DNA from: Prunus persica
Lineage: Eukaryota > Streptophyta > Magnoliopsida > Rosales > Rosaceae
Length of the DNA: 64,000 nucleotides
Assembly (NCBI RefSeq): GCF_000346465.2
Contig: NC_034013.1
Location: forward strand, 16,985,624 to 17,049,623
Direction of reading: 5' to 3'
This document shows, one piece after another, positions 1 through 11,336 of this stretch. Each line of letters opens with the position of its first letter. Positions within the stretch are counted from its first letter, which is position 1. The position numbers and the translations under genes are program-made. The notes beneath the pieces were generated by a model, which saw only the letters and a list, made by a program, of their open reading frames with translations, did no database searches and had not been told where the DNA came from.

Positions 1-671
1 TTCCCCCCATCTGGAATCAGCTTAACAATTGACTCAATCAATCATGCACACAACCCACTGTTTATTCACACACTTAGCTACATTTATGCTGTAATTATGT
101 TAAACACACGCTAAGTTACATGGGAGAAAACAATTCCTTTTCTTATACTCTTTCTTTTTATCTTTATCACCCTCTTTTCAAGTTTTAGCTAAACAACAAA
201 AGTTTGCCTAAAAAAGTACTATACAACTCAACTCAACTTTTTTCTCATACCTCTCTCCATTGAGGCGAGCCTCATTATATCTTGCAAAACTCATCATGTA
301 GAATTTACTTCATTGAAATTTTCGGTTATACACATAGGTTATTTGTTTTCTTTTTGAATATAAGTAAATAAAACACACAACTACCGATACTACTGAATAA
401 ACACTTAATCACTTAAACTATAAATCCCTATAATATGTTTTAAATATTCTCCAATTAGCGGAATTCAATCTCGCATTTTGTTGGTAAATCGTTCTAAAGA
501 ATTCCATAATCATGTTAAATGAATTATAATACACCTGTCCTGTGCACGAAGGGCTTTACTTTTTTGACATGAAATGACCAGCAACTGCAATACTGGCAAT
601 TTACCAAACACAAAGATCCAATATGGTTATGTGTGCAAACACGACCTCCAAAGGCATTCTCACTCTCTCTC

Positions 672-723
<52 letters not shown>

Positions 724-1434
724 ATCTTCCGGGAGCGGCCATGGACTTTGAATTCCCTTTTTTCGCAAAATGAGATGAGATGGCCAGATAACCTCTCGTT
801 ACATTTCTTTTCAACTCATATATCTAATGCTCACTACTATTTACCACGTGGGTAGCTGATGTTTTAAGCTACTTTTCTTGGATGATATTATTGACCTTAG
901 ATTTTTAACTTCTAACACTATTTTTGGGAACCCCTTAAGCACAAAGTTCAAACGAGTTGTTGGCCATCTCAAAGATTCGACAATGATGATTACCAACTTA
1001 AAAAGAGATTTAGAAAGAAAACCACCCACTAATGTTATGTACTACCACTCCCTTTCAAATTCAACAACAGAAAACACCCCACCCATAGGTGTCAAATATA
1101 TAATAATTCTTACACAATTGGTAATTTTATTTTTACAAATTTTTTAATCCACAATTGACTTCACATTTTGTTTTAAAAAAAATTAAAACAGGGGGCAGTG
1201 AAAATGACTTAAAATTCTGAGCGAGGGAATGAAGTGGAGTAGCAATTTCTGTAATTCTCAAGCATAGAATGTCCACACATTTCCCATAAATTATACTAAT
1301 TCTGATGATATTTTCACTAAAATTACAGCAGTCAGTCCTAAATCCTAACAGTACCAACACAAAGTTCAATGTATACAAATTCTTCCAAGGATGGGGACGA
1401 GCCCATGAAAGTGTGTAATACTGTCGTCGCACTT
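1..1434. other. Intergenic spacer, no gene seen
   Basis: This stretch lies downstream of the TFIIE gene stop codon and includes its 3' untranslated region. It is AT-rich. The open frames here are short, lack recognisable domains and partly run through a CT/GA microsatellite. No RNA gene or transposon end was recognised. Confidence 0.6.
659..719. repeat. CT/GA microsatellite
   Basis: A nearly pure CT dinucleotide run of about 60 bases, interrupted once by CA near its start. It creates artificial open frames of Ser-Leu or Arg-Glu on the two strands. Confidence 0.95.
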
Positions 1435-1792
1435 TCAGCCTTCCTCCCAGTCTATATCATCCTCATCCTCTGCCTCTGCCTCTGCTGTAGCATCAGCTTC
1501 CACATTCAAGTCATTGACCTTGTAATTTTCTTCATTACCTGTAGTGGGTGTACGGAGGGAACAACGTCAATGGACACCACAAATTCATACAAACTAATGG
1601 AGATTGAACACTCACGTAGAATAATATATTAAAAGAAAATTCCTTCAGCAAAAGTAATCCAATTATCAGCAAGATACCAATGTTGCTAGTGGCTAACTTA
1701 TTTGACGATATAAAAGGTGGCAGTCTGTCAGAGTTTTTGTGTGTGTATATGTGTATGTGAGACACATCAACAGAGCAAGCTCACATGACCAG

Positions 1793-1850
<58 letters not shown>

Positions 1851-4800
1851 AACACAAAAGCAGGCAAAATTTTAAAGATTTCTTTGAAAGTAAATAAGTT
1901 ACTATATATCCAAGCACATTAATTAAGAATCTGTCACAATTGCATTGTATGTCACCAATTGAACTTCTATATACACATGAACTGCGAATCAAAAAGGGGA
2001 ATATGCACACACATGACAAATCAACGCATCTATTGCTGTTAACATGAACTGAATTAGAGGAGGATGAAGATTCAAACTAAAGATCAAGCTGAAATTCAGC
2101 ACTGATTGCCAAACAATAACATTTACCTGTAATTGGAGCCTCTTCCCAGTCCACATTATCATCTCCTTCATCCTCATCACGCTTTGATTTCATGCCGACC
2201 TGACGGCTAGGAGACATTCCGGAAGGAGCATCAGAGACACGTGTTTCTGAGGATTCCTGTGCTTTCTTTGCTTCTTCTTCTTCTTGTCTTTTTATTAAAG
2301 CAGCGTAATAAGCTTTCAAGTACTCATCCTATAAAACAATGAAGAAACCGTTAATTTAGATTTCTTTTTCCTGTTTTATTTTTGTGGGGGGAGAGGGACA
2401 TCTCAAAGCAGGAAAGAAAACAGATCATTGCACAAACCTGTAAATTCTTCTCATTGTTTTCAGTATTAAACTTTTTGTCCTCTGAGTATTCTGGAGCTGC
2501 TAAACTGCCACTGCCATCCATCTTTGCCTCCTGCTTGACCTCTCCGCGTTGTTCCTTTGTAAGGTTCATCCCTTGCTTGATCATCCAAGGTGGCAAAACT
2601 TTTAGGCCTGCACCATCAGCTTCAGATTTGATATCCTTCCCCTTGCCTTCAACCCCAGAAAAGTCAACTTCAACCTGCCAAGTTCCAGCCAAAATTTTAT
2701 CAAAGAATTCCAACTTGATTTACAAAGCATTCCAAGACTAAGTGGGGTTGGCTAGCCAACTTCGCTTGGGTAGTGTTAGCTTTGAATTTTAGTTATTTTA
2801 TCTTTTCTTTGCTTGTTTGGTTTCTATGCTTTATTTCGTCAACTAGAAGATAGTTTTTTTTTAATATAAAAAAAAGATGATAGAAGATAGTTATGTTCCC
2901 ATTATTTCTTAAAGTGTCATGGATTTTCATGTTTTATTTAGTTTACTGTCCACAAACTTTGGCTAATTATCGAGGGTGTTCTCTGATCATACAATGCTGG
3001 AGAAAAGTACATTCGTTTTTCTTGACGACCAACATGAAGGAAGATTCCTTTACCAATTGATCAATACACCTTTCACTTTCACTTCAGAAATCTTAAGTCA
3101 AAACTGCCATCCAGTGGTATAAAAAAACTTCCCTAACATACAAGTAAAGCTGCAAAGTCATTCACTACCACATAAGCACGAAGGAAAGCCATGAAAGTAA
3201 TCTTAGTGGATTGCTTCTGCCTGGCGAAGTGCTCATGGTTTTTTAATCCCATCTTGGAGTTTTTCCACGTTAAAATTGTTGCGCACTTTATTTTTCTTGC
3301 TTATTGATTTATTTGTTTTTAAACTAGATTGAATTGGGTAAAATTAAAATTTGGTAAAAGCCAATTCACCCCGCTTATAAGTGGTCTAGCTACATAATTT
3401 CAACAATAATAACAAATTATACAACTGAAAGTCTGGAGGGAAGGGTTACCTTTGTATCTCCAAGAAAGGGCATTGGTGTTCCACCATAACCCAACCCATG
3501 AGAAGATTTGGAGGGATCCATGCCATTAGATTCACCATTCTCTGCACGTTTAGCTGCACTTGCTCGCGCTTCCCAAGCTTGGAGACCTCCAAATTCAGGA
3601 GCAGGTAAGTCTTTAACTCTATTAAGTTGATCATATATAGGCTTTAGTTGTGCCTGCATCCATTTCACCATATCAACTCATAAAAGAATGGACACATTAG
3701 AATATACATGAAGTATGGTAACAAGCAACAATTTAAGTTAGACATCAACTCGAATGACAACAGAAGCAGAAACACAAATAAGAAGAATGGTAATGCTAGC
3801 ATAACCATATAAAATTAGCAATAATCAGTGGTTGCCAAGCTGAAGACCAGCAAAGTCATCCTTGAGTTTACAAGTGCAATGAATGACAACCTACATATGT
3901 CAAGAGATTGGAGTGCTTTAGAAGCCCAATCATCAACATGTGTATTACTTGTCCTTAAGAGGATCATGTTAACTACACATCTATTTAGGTGAGCAAGATG
4001 GATCATAAAAGATCCATGCCAAACGATAGGGACAATGCCTTGCAACAACCGTCTGGAAATAAATTTCTTTGAATTTCAGATAGTTAACTCGTTTAAATGT
4101 TTCCTTGCATTTTTCATATTGACAAATATATGTCATAGAACACCACATATCACACTCAAGAAAACAAAATGGGAACAATAAAATTCTAAGATAGTTATTA
4201 TAAGAAAACATGAAGAAGGAAAAATAAACTAAACAAACCTCCATCTTTTGAAGCAAGTCTTTCAATTTTTCACGCCGTCGCCTCCTCGCATTGTCATCTC
4301 CATCTCCGACTTCTTGTGAAGCTAGCTTGTCACTCTCAGCCACAAGTTCCCCATTACAACTTTCACAGTGGAAGTACTCATCCTCCATAGAAACCAGTTG
4401 CAATGCATCTAAAGCGTTGTATCTAAAGATTTGTGCTTGCATGCATAATTCAAGTATCAAAATGAGGAACACACAGAAACACACAGAGGAAAAAGGAGAA
4501 ACAGTTGAAACCTTTTCCCACAGTTAGGGCATACATATTCCTGAACAGTGTTCTTGTCCTCCAATTCATCTTTCAGTTTTTTCTTCATACGCTGCACTCT
4601 GTACCTGACCACATCGGATATCTGAAACACATTCGAGTTCAGGCCTTGACAAAATATAGAAGCCAATATTTGATAAATCTCTGATAAATTGAATAGTCAA
4701 TTTGAAGTTTGAACAAGAAAAACTAAAAATGGGTCATTTTGCCTTTCTTAAAAAGGAAACAAAAAGTTCGTTTTGCCTATCCTGCCACATCGCTCCACTC

Positions 4801-6317
4801 ACAATCTAGTTATTGAACTAAACGTTAATTTTGTTTACGGTTATCAAGCTAAAAATAAGTATAAACATATACACAAATATATAAAAGCCACCTGCGCATA
4901 GTCCAGACAGCAATAAGAGTGAGTGTGCATCTTAACTTTCTCTTCCCCTTCTTTTGCAGGTAGCCCATCAATCGTGGCAGCAACAGCAGCATTATGCATC
5001 TTCGCACCCTTAGCTGTCTGCAAAGTTGATGATATAAGGAATAGAAATACATAAAGGGTTATTATCACAATAGGGAACGTTGTTAATGCATTTCTAACGT
5101 CAACAAGAAGTAAGATTTGCTCCATACAAATTACTAGACTTCATCCTTTCTATATGTTAAGAAAAAAACTATTATTCATCAAATGGAGCTCAAATGGATT
5201 ACTATGACAACCACAATGCACGAACTACACTAATTAAGACTTGTTTTTTAGAAAAATGAATTGGAGCGGCATGGAGGAAGGGAATCATCTTGTATAACCT
5301 AAAATGAGATTAAAGGTGCAAACAATTGAAAGATACCTAAAAGATATACCATGTTGTTAATATCCTGCTTTGTCTTCAAGCACATTGCTTGAAATAAATT
5401 AAAATTTTTGAAGCAGGATGATATGAAAAAACTGTTCCAGATGTACCAAACGAACTAGTAACCAAAAAGTATTACAATAAAACACAATAACTAAGATCAA
5501 CAAAATGACCTCTCTCCTATGATCTCTGGTGACCAGTTTTTCCTCCTCAAAAAATCGCAAAGTACGACGAAGTTGCTTTGAGTGCAGTTTCAAGTCCTTT
5601 GCCAAATCCTCTTCTCTGACCCATTGTCGTCTGGCATTAAAAAAAAATCTAAATATTACCCGCAAGAAAACGCAAATGATGAACTAAAAGAGCTTGCACA
5701 CACACACGCCATCTCCCAGCAATACACATGGAAATATCTCTTTTATTTTTGCATAAACACTCATGGCAATGCTTATGATTACAGGTATGGATATTGAACT
5801 AGTTTTTGAAGTTTGGCACAATCAAATAATCAAATTACCAAACAAATTCAGCCAAAATAGCTGCTCACTACACCACTTCACCAACCCTAATTCACATTTT
5901 CTCTCTAATTATTCAGTCAACAATAGTAGTTACGAATACTCTCTCATTCCCTATTTCTACAATTGTGTTTTTTTCTTCGACTTAAATTTTCAAGTTTCAA
6001 ACTAAAAGATTTCCATTATTCGAAAAACTAATAAAATTAACATCCCAAACCTAGAGAGGGCATCGAGCACCACCACGGCGATTCCCCTATTGTCGCTCCG
6101 GCCGGTCTTGGGCTGATTATCTCCTTTGGTAATGTCGTCGTAGAACGCTCTCCCCACAAGCTTCACTAACCTAAGTCCGATTGAAAACAGAGAAAAACAG
6201 AATCAGAAAACAAAATTAATTTTCTCTAGGGTTTAATGCGAAAGTAAATTGATAAAATCGATCATAAAAACCCTAGGAGTTGAAGAACGAGTACTTGTTG
6301 AAAGGCTCGATGCTCAT
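1435..6317 (-). CDS. TFIIE-alpha: Transcription initiation factor IIE, large (alpha) subunit
   Basis: Basal RNA polymerase II factor that recruits and regulates TFIIH at the promoter. Exons in coding order: 6295-6317, 6051-6170, 5510-5630, 4892-5017, 4512-4621, 4239-4422, 3450-3653, 2438-2674, 2127-2328, 1435-1538. They join in frame to 476 codons plus a TGA stop. The N-terminal half is the winged-helix TFE/IIE-alpha domain (exon 3 carries QWVREEDLAKDLKL). A C4 zinc ribbon follows, with cysteines near residues 161, 164, 186 and 189 (CPNC and CESC), split between exons 5 and 6. The C-terminal third is charged and ends in two acidic DWEE motifs, the usual site for TFIIH contact in this family. 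The start MSIEPFNK lies in a 23-base first exon. Length and layout fit plant TFIIE-alpha. Identity is firm; the first-exon border is the least certain part. Confidence 0.93.
1794..1850. repeat. Compound CT/CA microsatellite in TFIIE intron 9
   Basis: About 40 bases of CT repeat run directly into about 18 bases of CA repeat. It lies inside the last intron of the TFIIE-alpha gene (1539-2126). Confidence 0.95.
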
Positions 6318-7298
6318 GGTCTATGAATGAATTTGTGAAGAATTGCTTTTGCTTTTTGAATTATTTTCTTTTCTATGCGTGTGCAGGGCGGGTTCAGTTT
6401 CTTGCTGGTACAGTTGCTGCTAACTGCTCAGAGAAAGGGAGAGCGAGCGCGGGGAAGATCTGAGGCTCTGTTAGGTTATCTAAACGGCTGTCGAGAATAA
6501 CCAACAAGTCCAGAAGTTCCGCAACTATTATAACAGAACAAAAAACCCGACTATGCACCCTTCTGAAATTAACTTGATTTATTTTTGAGAGACTTTGGAA
6601 AAGCCCAAAGGAGAGAGAAAATTTTTTAAAGAAGCAAAAATGGACAAAATTTTTAAAGATTTATCATAAACACATCCAAATTAACTATAAAGTTCAACTC
6701 AACTATTCAAAATCACATCAATATGAAATTCCATAGAAAATTAGGAAGAGTTAGGAGAGAGAAGTTAACTTAGGGTTAAACATAAATATTATAATTATAT
6801 ATTTATTTAAATATAAACATATATATTTTCGGGTCGGGTTCGAGGATGGGGACGCTAATACCATCCCCTCCCCATACCCGTCGGGGATTTTTCAAGTTCG
6901 GAGATCCCTATACCCGATACTCATTTAGCCCCGAAATCTCCCTCCATTAGGGTTGGGAACCCAACGGGAACCTGCCCCTATGGGAATTTTTGCCATCCCT
7001 ACTCCTTTTCTATGAACCAAACGGGGCCAATAGGTATTTCATTCATTCCGATGGGTGTCTTTTCAAAAAATTGATTCCAATGGGTGTGTATTCTAATTTT
7101 CTCGTTGACATCCCCTTAAAACAGTGTTTAGCAAACAATAGAAAGATTAGTAGAAATAGATACTTTTGATAAAAGATGTAAGGAAAATTGTCATGAAAAG
7201 AAGAGAGTAATTCAATAAATTCTTACCCCCTTTGTATGATTTTTGCCTTGACACGATATAAACCCGGGTTCGATTCCTCATTGATGCACTAATTATTT

Positions 7299-7372
7299 GC
7301 GGGGATAGCTCAGTTGGAAGAGTATCAGACTGAAGATATCTTCAGTCACGTGTTCAATCCAAGCTCACCGCA
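7299..7372 (+). pseudogene. tRNA-Phe-like pseudogene in repeat copy A
   Basis: It starts GCGGGGATAGCTCAGTTGG and ends GCTCACCGCA, as in plant nuclear tRNA-Phe, and keeps the anticodon loop CTGAAGA with GAA. The 3' half of the anticodon stem, the variable region and the T-stem are altered (GATATCTTCAGTCACG), so the cloverleaf is broken. It is a relic carried within the dispersed repeat. Confidence 0.8.
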
Positions 7373-7419
7373 AGCATCTATTGGATCGACGCTCGTTGAG
7401 TGGAACATTAACTTTGGTG

Positions 7420-7539
7420 CACTACAAGAGTCACCAAAAAAAGCATTTTTTGGTGACTAAAGCCTTTAGTCTCCCTTGCATTAGTCACCAAATATCACCA
7501 AATAATAATGAGTGTTGCCCCTTTTTTTTTTTAATAGTG
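7420..7539. mobile_element. CACTA-type MITE, 120 bp, with target duplication
   Basis: The element begins CACTACAAGAG and ends in TAGTG, the terminal signature of CACTA (En/Spm) elements. It is flanked by a 3-base direct repeat GTG at 7417-7419 and 7540-7542. The related copy B at about 16640 lacks it and has a single GTG at that point, an empty site. It has no coding capacity and is a non-autonomous element. Confidence 0.85.
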
Positions 7540-7916
7540 GTGGTTGGACTAACACTATTGTTAAGGGCAATATGTACATAGTGTGGAAAGTTTTATCTTG
7601 CTTTTGAGTGCGAAAAAAGCAACCATTGCAACTGGCCGCACTTCTAGGCTGATGAGGGCTGAGTATACTCGTACTGGAGTACACAGCTAGTAGTGCTTCC
7701 TTAGAAAAAGAAAAAGAAAAAGAAGGATAAGGTGTGTGTAAATCCTGGATACCAGGAACAGTGCTTCCTTGGAAAAAAAAGGCTGTGCATAGGCAATTGA
7801 GACTGTTGCCTTCCTGGATCCATGTAAAGGACACTTTAGTCATCTTGATAATTTTCTTATCTAGTCAGTAGCATTTACAATATTTTCATATCATGAACAA
7901 TCCTAGTCTCTCTTTT

Positions 7917-7995
7917 ACAGTTGATTTTCATGATCGTTGGTTCGCTTGTAATGAATTAGAAAATTGTAAACCAACGATCATGAAATATAAACTGT
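7917..7995. repeat. 79-bp inverted-repeat hairpin (fold-back element)
   Basis: About 26 bases at the left (ACAGTT..CATGATCGTTGGTT) recur inverted at the right (AACCAACGATCATG..AACTGT), with a perfect inner stem of about 17 bases and a loop near 26. It lies within dispersed repeat copy A. The matching place in copy B (about 17017-17075) has only the left arm intact. Confidence 0.75.
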
Positions 7996-8481
7996 AACAG
8001 TCGTTTGATTCTCAATCTTTTTATTCATACAGTACAGCAGGATGACAATTAACTAATGGAAGTATCAATCGAGCTTCTCGATTAAGATGAATGGTGCCAA
8101 GTTTAATAGGTCTAGTCTGCTATTTGACAACCAGCTAAAGGTCTTATGGACTCATAGTCTGCTGTGGCACGAGAGATGTTTGGTGTTCCCTCTTGGTTGG
8201 GCCAATAACTCCTAATAACTTAAAAGTTTTTCACATGTGATATTCTTCTTCGATTGGATATGATAGAAAACAATTATCTCGTAATAACTTAAATGCAAAG
8301 TATAATTGCAAACAACCAGGCACATCAAAATTTCTTCTATCAATTGTTCACACCAAAAAAAGAATAATATATTCTACCAACATGATGTTATCCAACTGTA
8401 GTAGTCAAAGAAAATACTTGTGCTAAGCTATTCATCTCATCATCCACCAAAATCATATCTTCCCAAATTGTGAGCTCCAAT

Positions 8482-9783
8482 CTAAGTCAATATATGAACT
8501 TGATCCAAAAAACCAGGCCAACGCCTTCTGAGAATAGCGTCTACATCGGCATCCGTCACATTTTGATCATACGACTTATAATGTTCATACACATTACGCA
8601 TGAACCTTAGAAGATCTGACGGGTACGCACCTCTATACTTCTTGCACTTACGATAACGATAGACTTTATACAGAAACGTCTCAAAATCCTTGGGCGAACT
8701 GTTCCAATTCTGGTACACTTGTAACTCAAGTCTAGAGTTGAGGAGCGAAGATTGGCTAAGATCATGATGAGTATTTCTCAAGTACCGCACCCTTTCAACG
8801 GGACTCAATAAAAATGGGTGGTCCACCAGCTTTTTTACATAGTTTGTATAACTGAAAAGAGGAAAAACATAAGTCATAAACACATTTAACAAGATATAAT
8901 TCACCAAGAAAAATAGTTCAAAATATCTTACCTGAACTCTGTATCTTTGTCAAAACAAGTAAAAAAATTATCTCGCTCAAGCCATTGAAAACCTGGACAC
9001 ATCATCCCCTTCAACAAGTCCCGGAAATCTTTCAAGTCTTTTATTTTCTTCGAACTTTGGTCAACTTCATCAAGGTTATCCAAACAACCTCCGATTTTTA
9101 TTAGTTTAAGTTGATCGCCAGCAAAAACGTAATTGGTCAGTTCTCTCAAAGAACCATGGTAGAGTCCACATCCATGAACGTGAGAAATTTGCTCCAGTAA
9201 TTCTCTGTCAAATCATGGGATACATTAGTTAACCATACCATAAATTAACAGCACTAAAACAAAAATAATTATTACGCTCACCGTATATTGTAATACGCCA
9301 GAATTCACATAGGCATCCATTGCCATCATTCAAGTCGACCTTATCAGCATCACCGATTTCCTCTACTTTGTCTAACCACTCAGATAGTGTCATGTCAAAC
9401 CTATCAAAGCACAAACTCCACCAACCTTTCACCATAGCTGCCATTTCAGCCACATCAATGGTCGTATCTTCCATTGGTTTTTGTTTGCAAAATGCAAACA
9501 TCAATGGTCGGAGAATTCTTCTATCAGACACTCTTGTCATCAAATGAAAATTTTCATTAACTGCCCTTTCGGATTCTTCCCCATCGCCCATATTTAAAAA
9601 TGTCACACGTGTTCCATGATCATCTTCCTTAGAGTAAAGTTCCCCTTCATAGTAGTTTTTTCCACTAAGATAATCAAAGTGAAACATGTAGAAGCTGACT
9701 CGAGCACCCATTACAACAGTACTTATGCCATTGTTACAAACTTCATGTTGGGCGTATTCGTAGAAATTATTGTCAGTTTCCAT
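8482..9783 (-). CDS. Pseudokinase plus KEN ribonuclease domain protein (IRE1/RNase L-like)
   Basis: Exons in coding order: 9282-9783, 8932-9202, 8482-8851, joining in frame to 380 codons and a TAG stop. The C-terminal third (about residues 264-380) matches the KEN nuclease domain of IRE1 and RNase L. A tyrosine at 330, arginine 343, asparagine 344 and histidine 348 have the same spacing as the IRE1 catalytic residues (Y892, R905, N906, H910 in human). The middle aligns loosely with a kinase C-lobe, but the HRD loop reads HGS (183-185) and the DFG site reads IGG (204-206), so it should not phosphorylate. No signal peptide, lumenal sensor or membrane span is seen. The first ATG after a good acceptor at about 9787 is taken as start; an untranslated exon at about 10584-10720 is likely. 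Role unknown. KEN assignment is fairly sure, kinase ancestry moderately so. Confidence 0.75.
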
Positions 9784-9787
9784 TACC

Positions 9788-10583
9788 TGAATATTTAAGA
9801 CTTAAAATTTAGGTTATTTGATTTTTTTTCTTTCTTTTTTTCTTCTCGAACTCATATATCCTTACACACACACAATTAAGGAGGGACCGACATTGGAAAC
9901 GGATACAAACTCGAAACAGGCTAAATACAAGAAAAAACTGTGATTAGACAAACCTAGCGACAACAAAAAAATAGGCAACCTAAAATGATCAAATTAGCAA
10001 CAAATTTAAACGGTACAAACAACACATGAATTATAAACTCATAAATTTCTTTAAACAATATTTAACATACATTTAAATAAAAATAAAAATAAATAAAAGG
10101 AAATAAAGCAAGGAAGAGTGACTAGTAGATATGCAACATAAAGGACAACATCAACGAAAATTCACGACAAAAAATTCAAAAAACAGTTTTTCTTCGAAAT
10201 ACAAAACAAACAATTCTATTATTTTAGTTAACTTAGTGAAATCTCTTAACCCAAAAAAGTATCCTTGAAGGAATTTAGTGGCTGGATTTTAAGTAAATTG
10301 CAAGAGAGATGCGTGAGAGAAAGCTTATGAGAGGTAGCATATGAAGCTGGAAGAGGCTTATAGATTATTTTGCAAATATTTTCTTTTTTTGAGAGAACTT
10401 TGCAAACATATTAATTACCAACCAAGAGCAATATAAATCAGTTTGCAATACGGATAGTTTGTTAGCTTAAAAAAGATCCTAAAAAGACCGAGATGCACAA
10501 CTCTTAACCAAATAGAAAAAAACTACACAATGTTCAAAAAGAAGAAGAAAAACTAGATTGTATATGAGAAAGCATAATGTTAC
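9788..10583 (-). other. Probable 5'-UTR intron of the KEN-protein gene
   Basis: On the minus strand a good donor (AAAG then GTAAC) lies at 10583-10584, and an acceptor (ATATTCAG) lies just before the first coding exon. Between them the sequence is AT-rich with no coding signal. The leader exon would be about 10584-10720. This is inferred from splice consensus only. Confidence 0.45.
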
Positions 10584-10720
10584 CTTTGATTATCCTGGAC
10601 AAAGAAGCAAAAACGATACGGAGTTGAAAGAGAGGTCCAGCGGCACCTTTGATTAACGAACAAGAGTGAAGCAGAAAAAAGATACTGAGTGAGAGAAATC
10701 CAGGAGGGAGGGAGGGAAGA

Positions 10721-11336
10721 TGGTAAATTATAATTAGTCATAACCCCTTTGTTATATAGTAGAGTTTCAACTAAATCACTTACTCAATTGGCCCCAAAAC
10801 CGAATCTCATAAAACGAGTAACAACAAACCCAAAAATCATAAAAAGGGTAACATGAGATGAGGCCAAAGAAAAAAGAAACTGGGAAGCAGCATAACATCA
10901 TGAAAGGGCGTGTTACGATATGCGGGAAAGTCTCTTTCATGCTTCCTATATTATTTGTTAGTTTGCTGTTTCTTCAGTCCAAAAAGGAAAAAAAAACTTT
11001 TCCTTTTTTTTTTTTTTTTTGTTTGATGCGAAAGTTTCCTGTTTCTTCCTAATATATATATATAAATAAAAATTTCCTGTTTATATCTTCCAAAAAAAGA
11101 AAGAAATAATAATAATAATAAGTTTCCTATTTCTTCCTATAAAAAAAAAAATATAAAAAGAGAGTTTCCTGTGTCTAGCAAGATTAATTAGTTCATTCAT
11201 CTGCCGTGCAATTCAGACTTCACAAAACATCTGCCCTTCAATCTTTTATTTCCAGAATTTTCGACGGCCGCGGCATTCCCTTTGCCCAGCCCAACTTGGA
11301 ATTTTTTCAATAGCAGAGGCCCTATCATCCGGTACC
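10721..11336. other. Divergent intergenic promoter region
   Basis: This separates the minus-strand KEN gene from the plus-strand kelch-like gene, so both promoters lie here. The direct text TTTCCTGTTT-like recurs several times between 11030 and 11175, with A-rich and AATAAT runs. No gene is seen. Confidence 0.55.
10751..10758 (-). promoter_or_regulatory. Candidate TATA box of the KEN-protein gene
   Basis: On the minus strand the bases read TATATAAC, about 30 bases before the inferred leader exon. It sits in the roughly 600-base space shared with the divergent kelch-like gene. Position is suggestive only. Confidence 0.35.

Larger units (their letters stand above)
7060..8232 (+). repeat. Dispersed repeat, copy A
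   Basis: This segment is clearly related to 16288-17796 in the same orientation. Shared blocks include the stretch before and through the tRNA-Phe-like sequence, the part with GGCCGCACTTCTAGGCTGATG, and the tail ending in CCCTCTTGGTTGGGCCAAT. Copy A carries a private 120-base CACTA-type insertion. No coding capacity was recognised, so the element class is unknown. Confidence 0.85.
6318..8481. other. Repeat-rich spacer between TFIIE and KEN-protein genes
   Basis: This holds the TFIIE promoter and 5' leader, then old transposon sequence. Positions about 6830-7005 are GC-richer, with GGG/CCC blocks and a GCCATCCCTA-like end, which resembles worn non-autonomous elements common in plants, though no family can be proven. 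From 7060 onward lies dispersed repeat copy A. No protein gene is supported. Confidence 0.6.

Noticed and set aside
1693..2019. Minus-strand frame rich in Arg-Glu
   Set aside because: Its centre is only the CT/GA microsatellite in the TFIIE intron.
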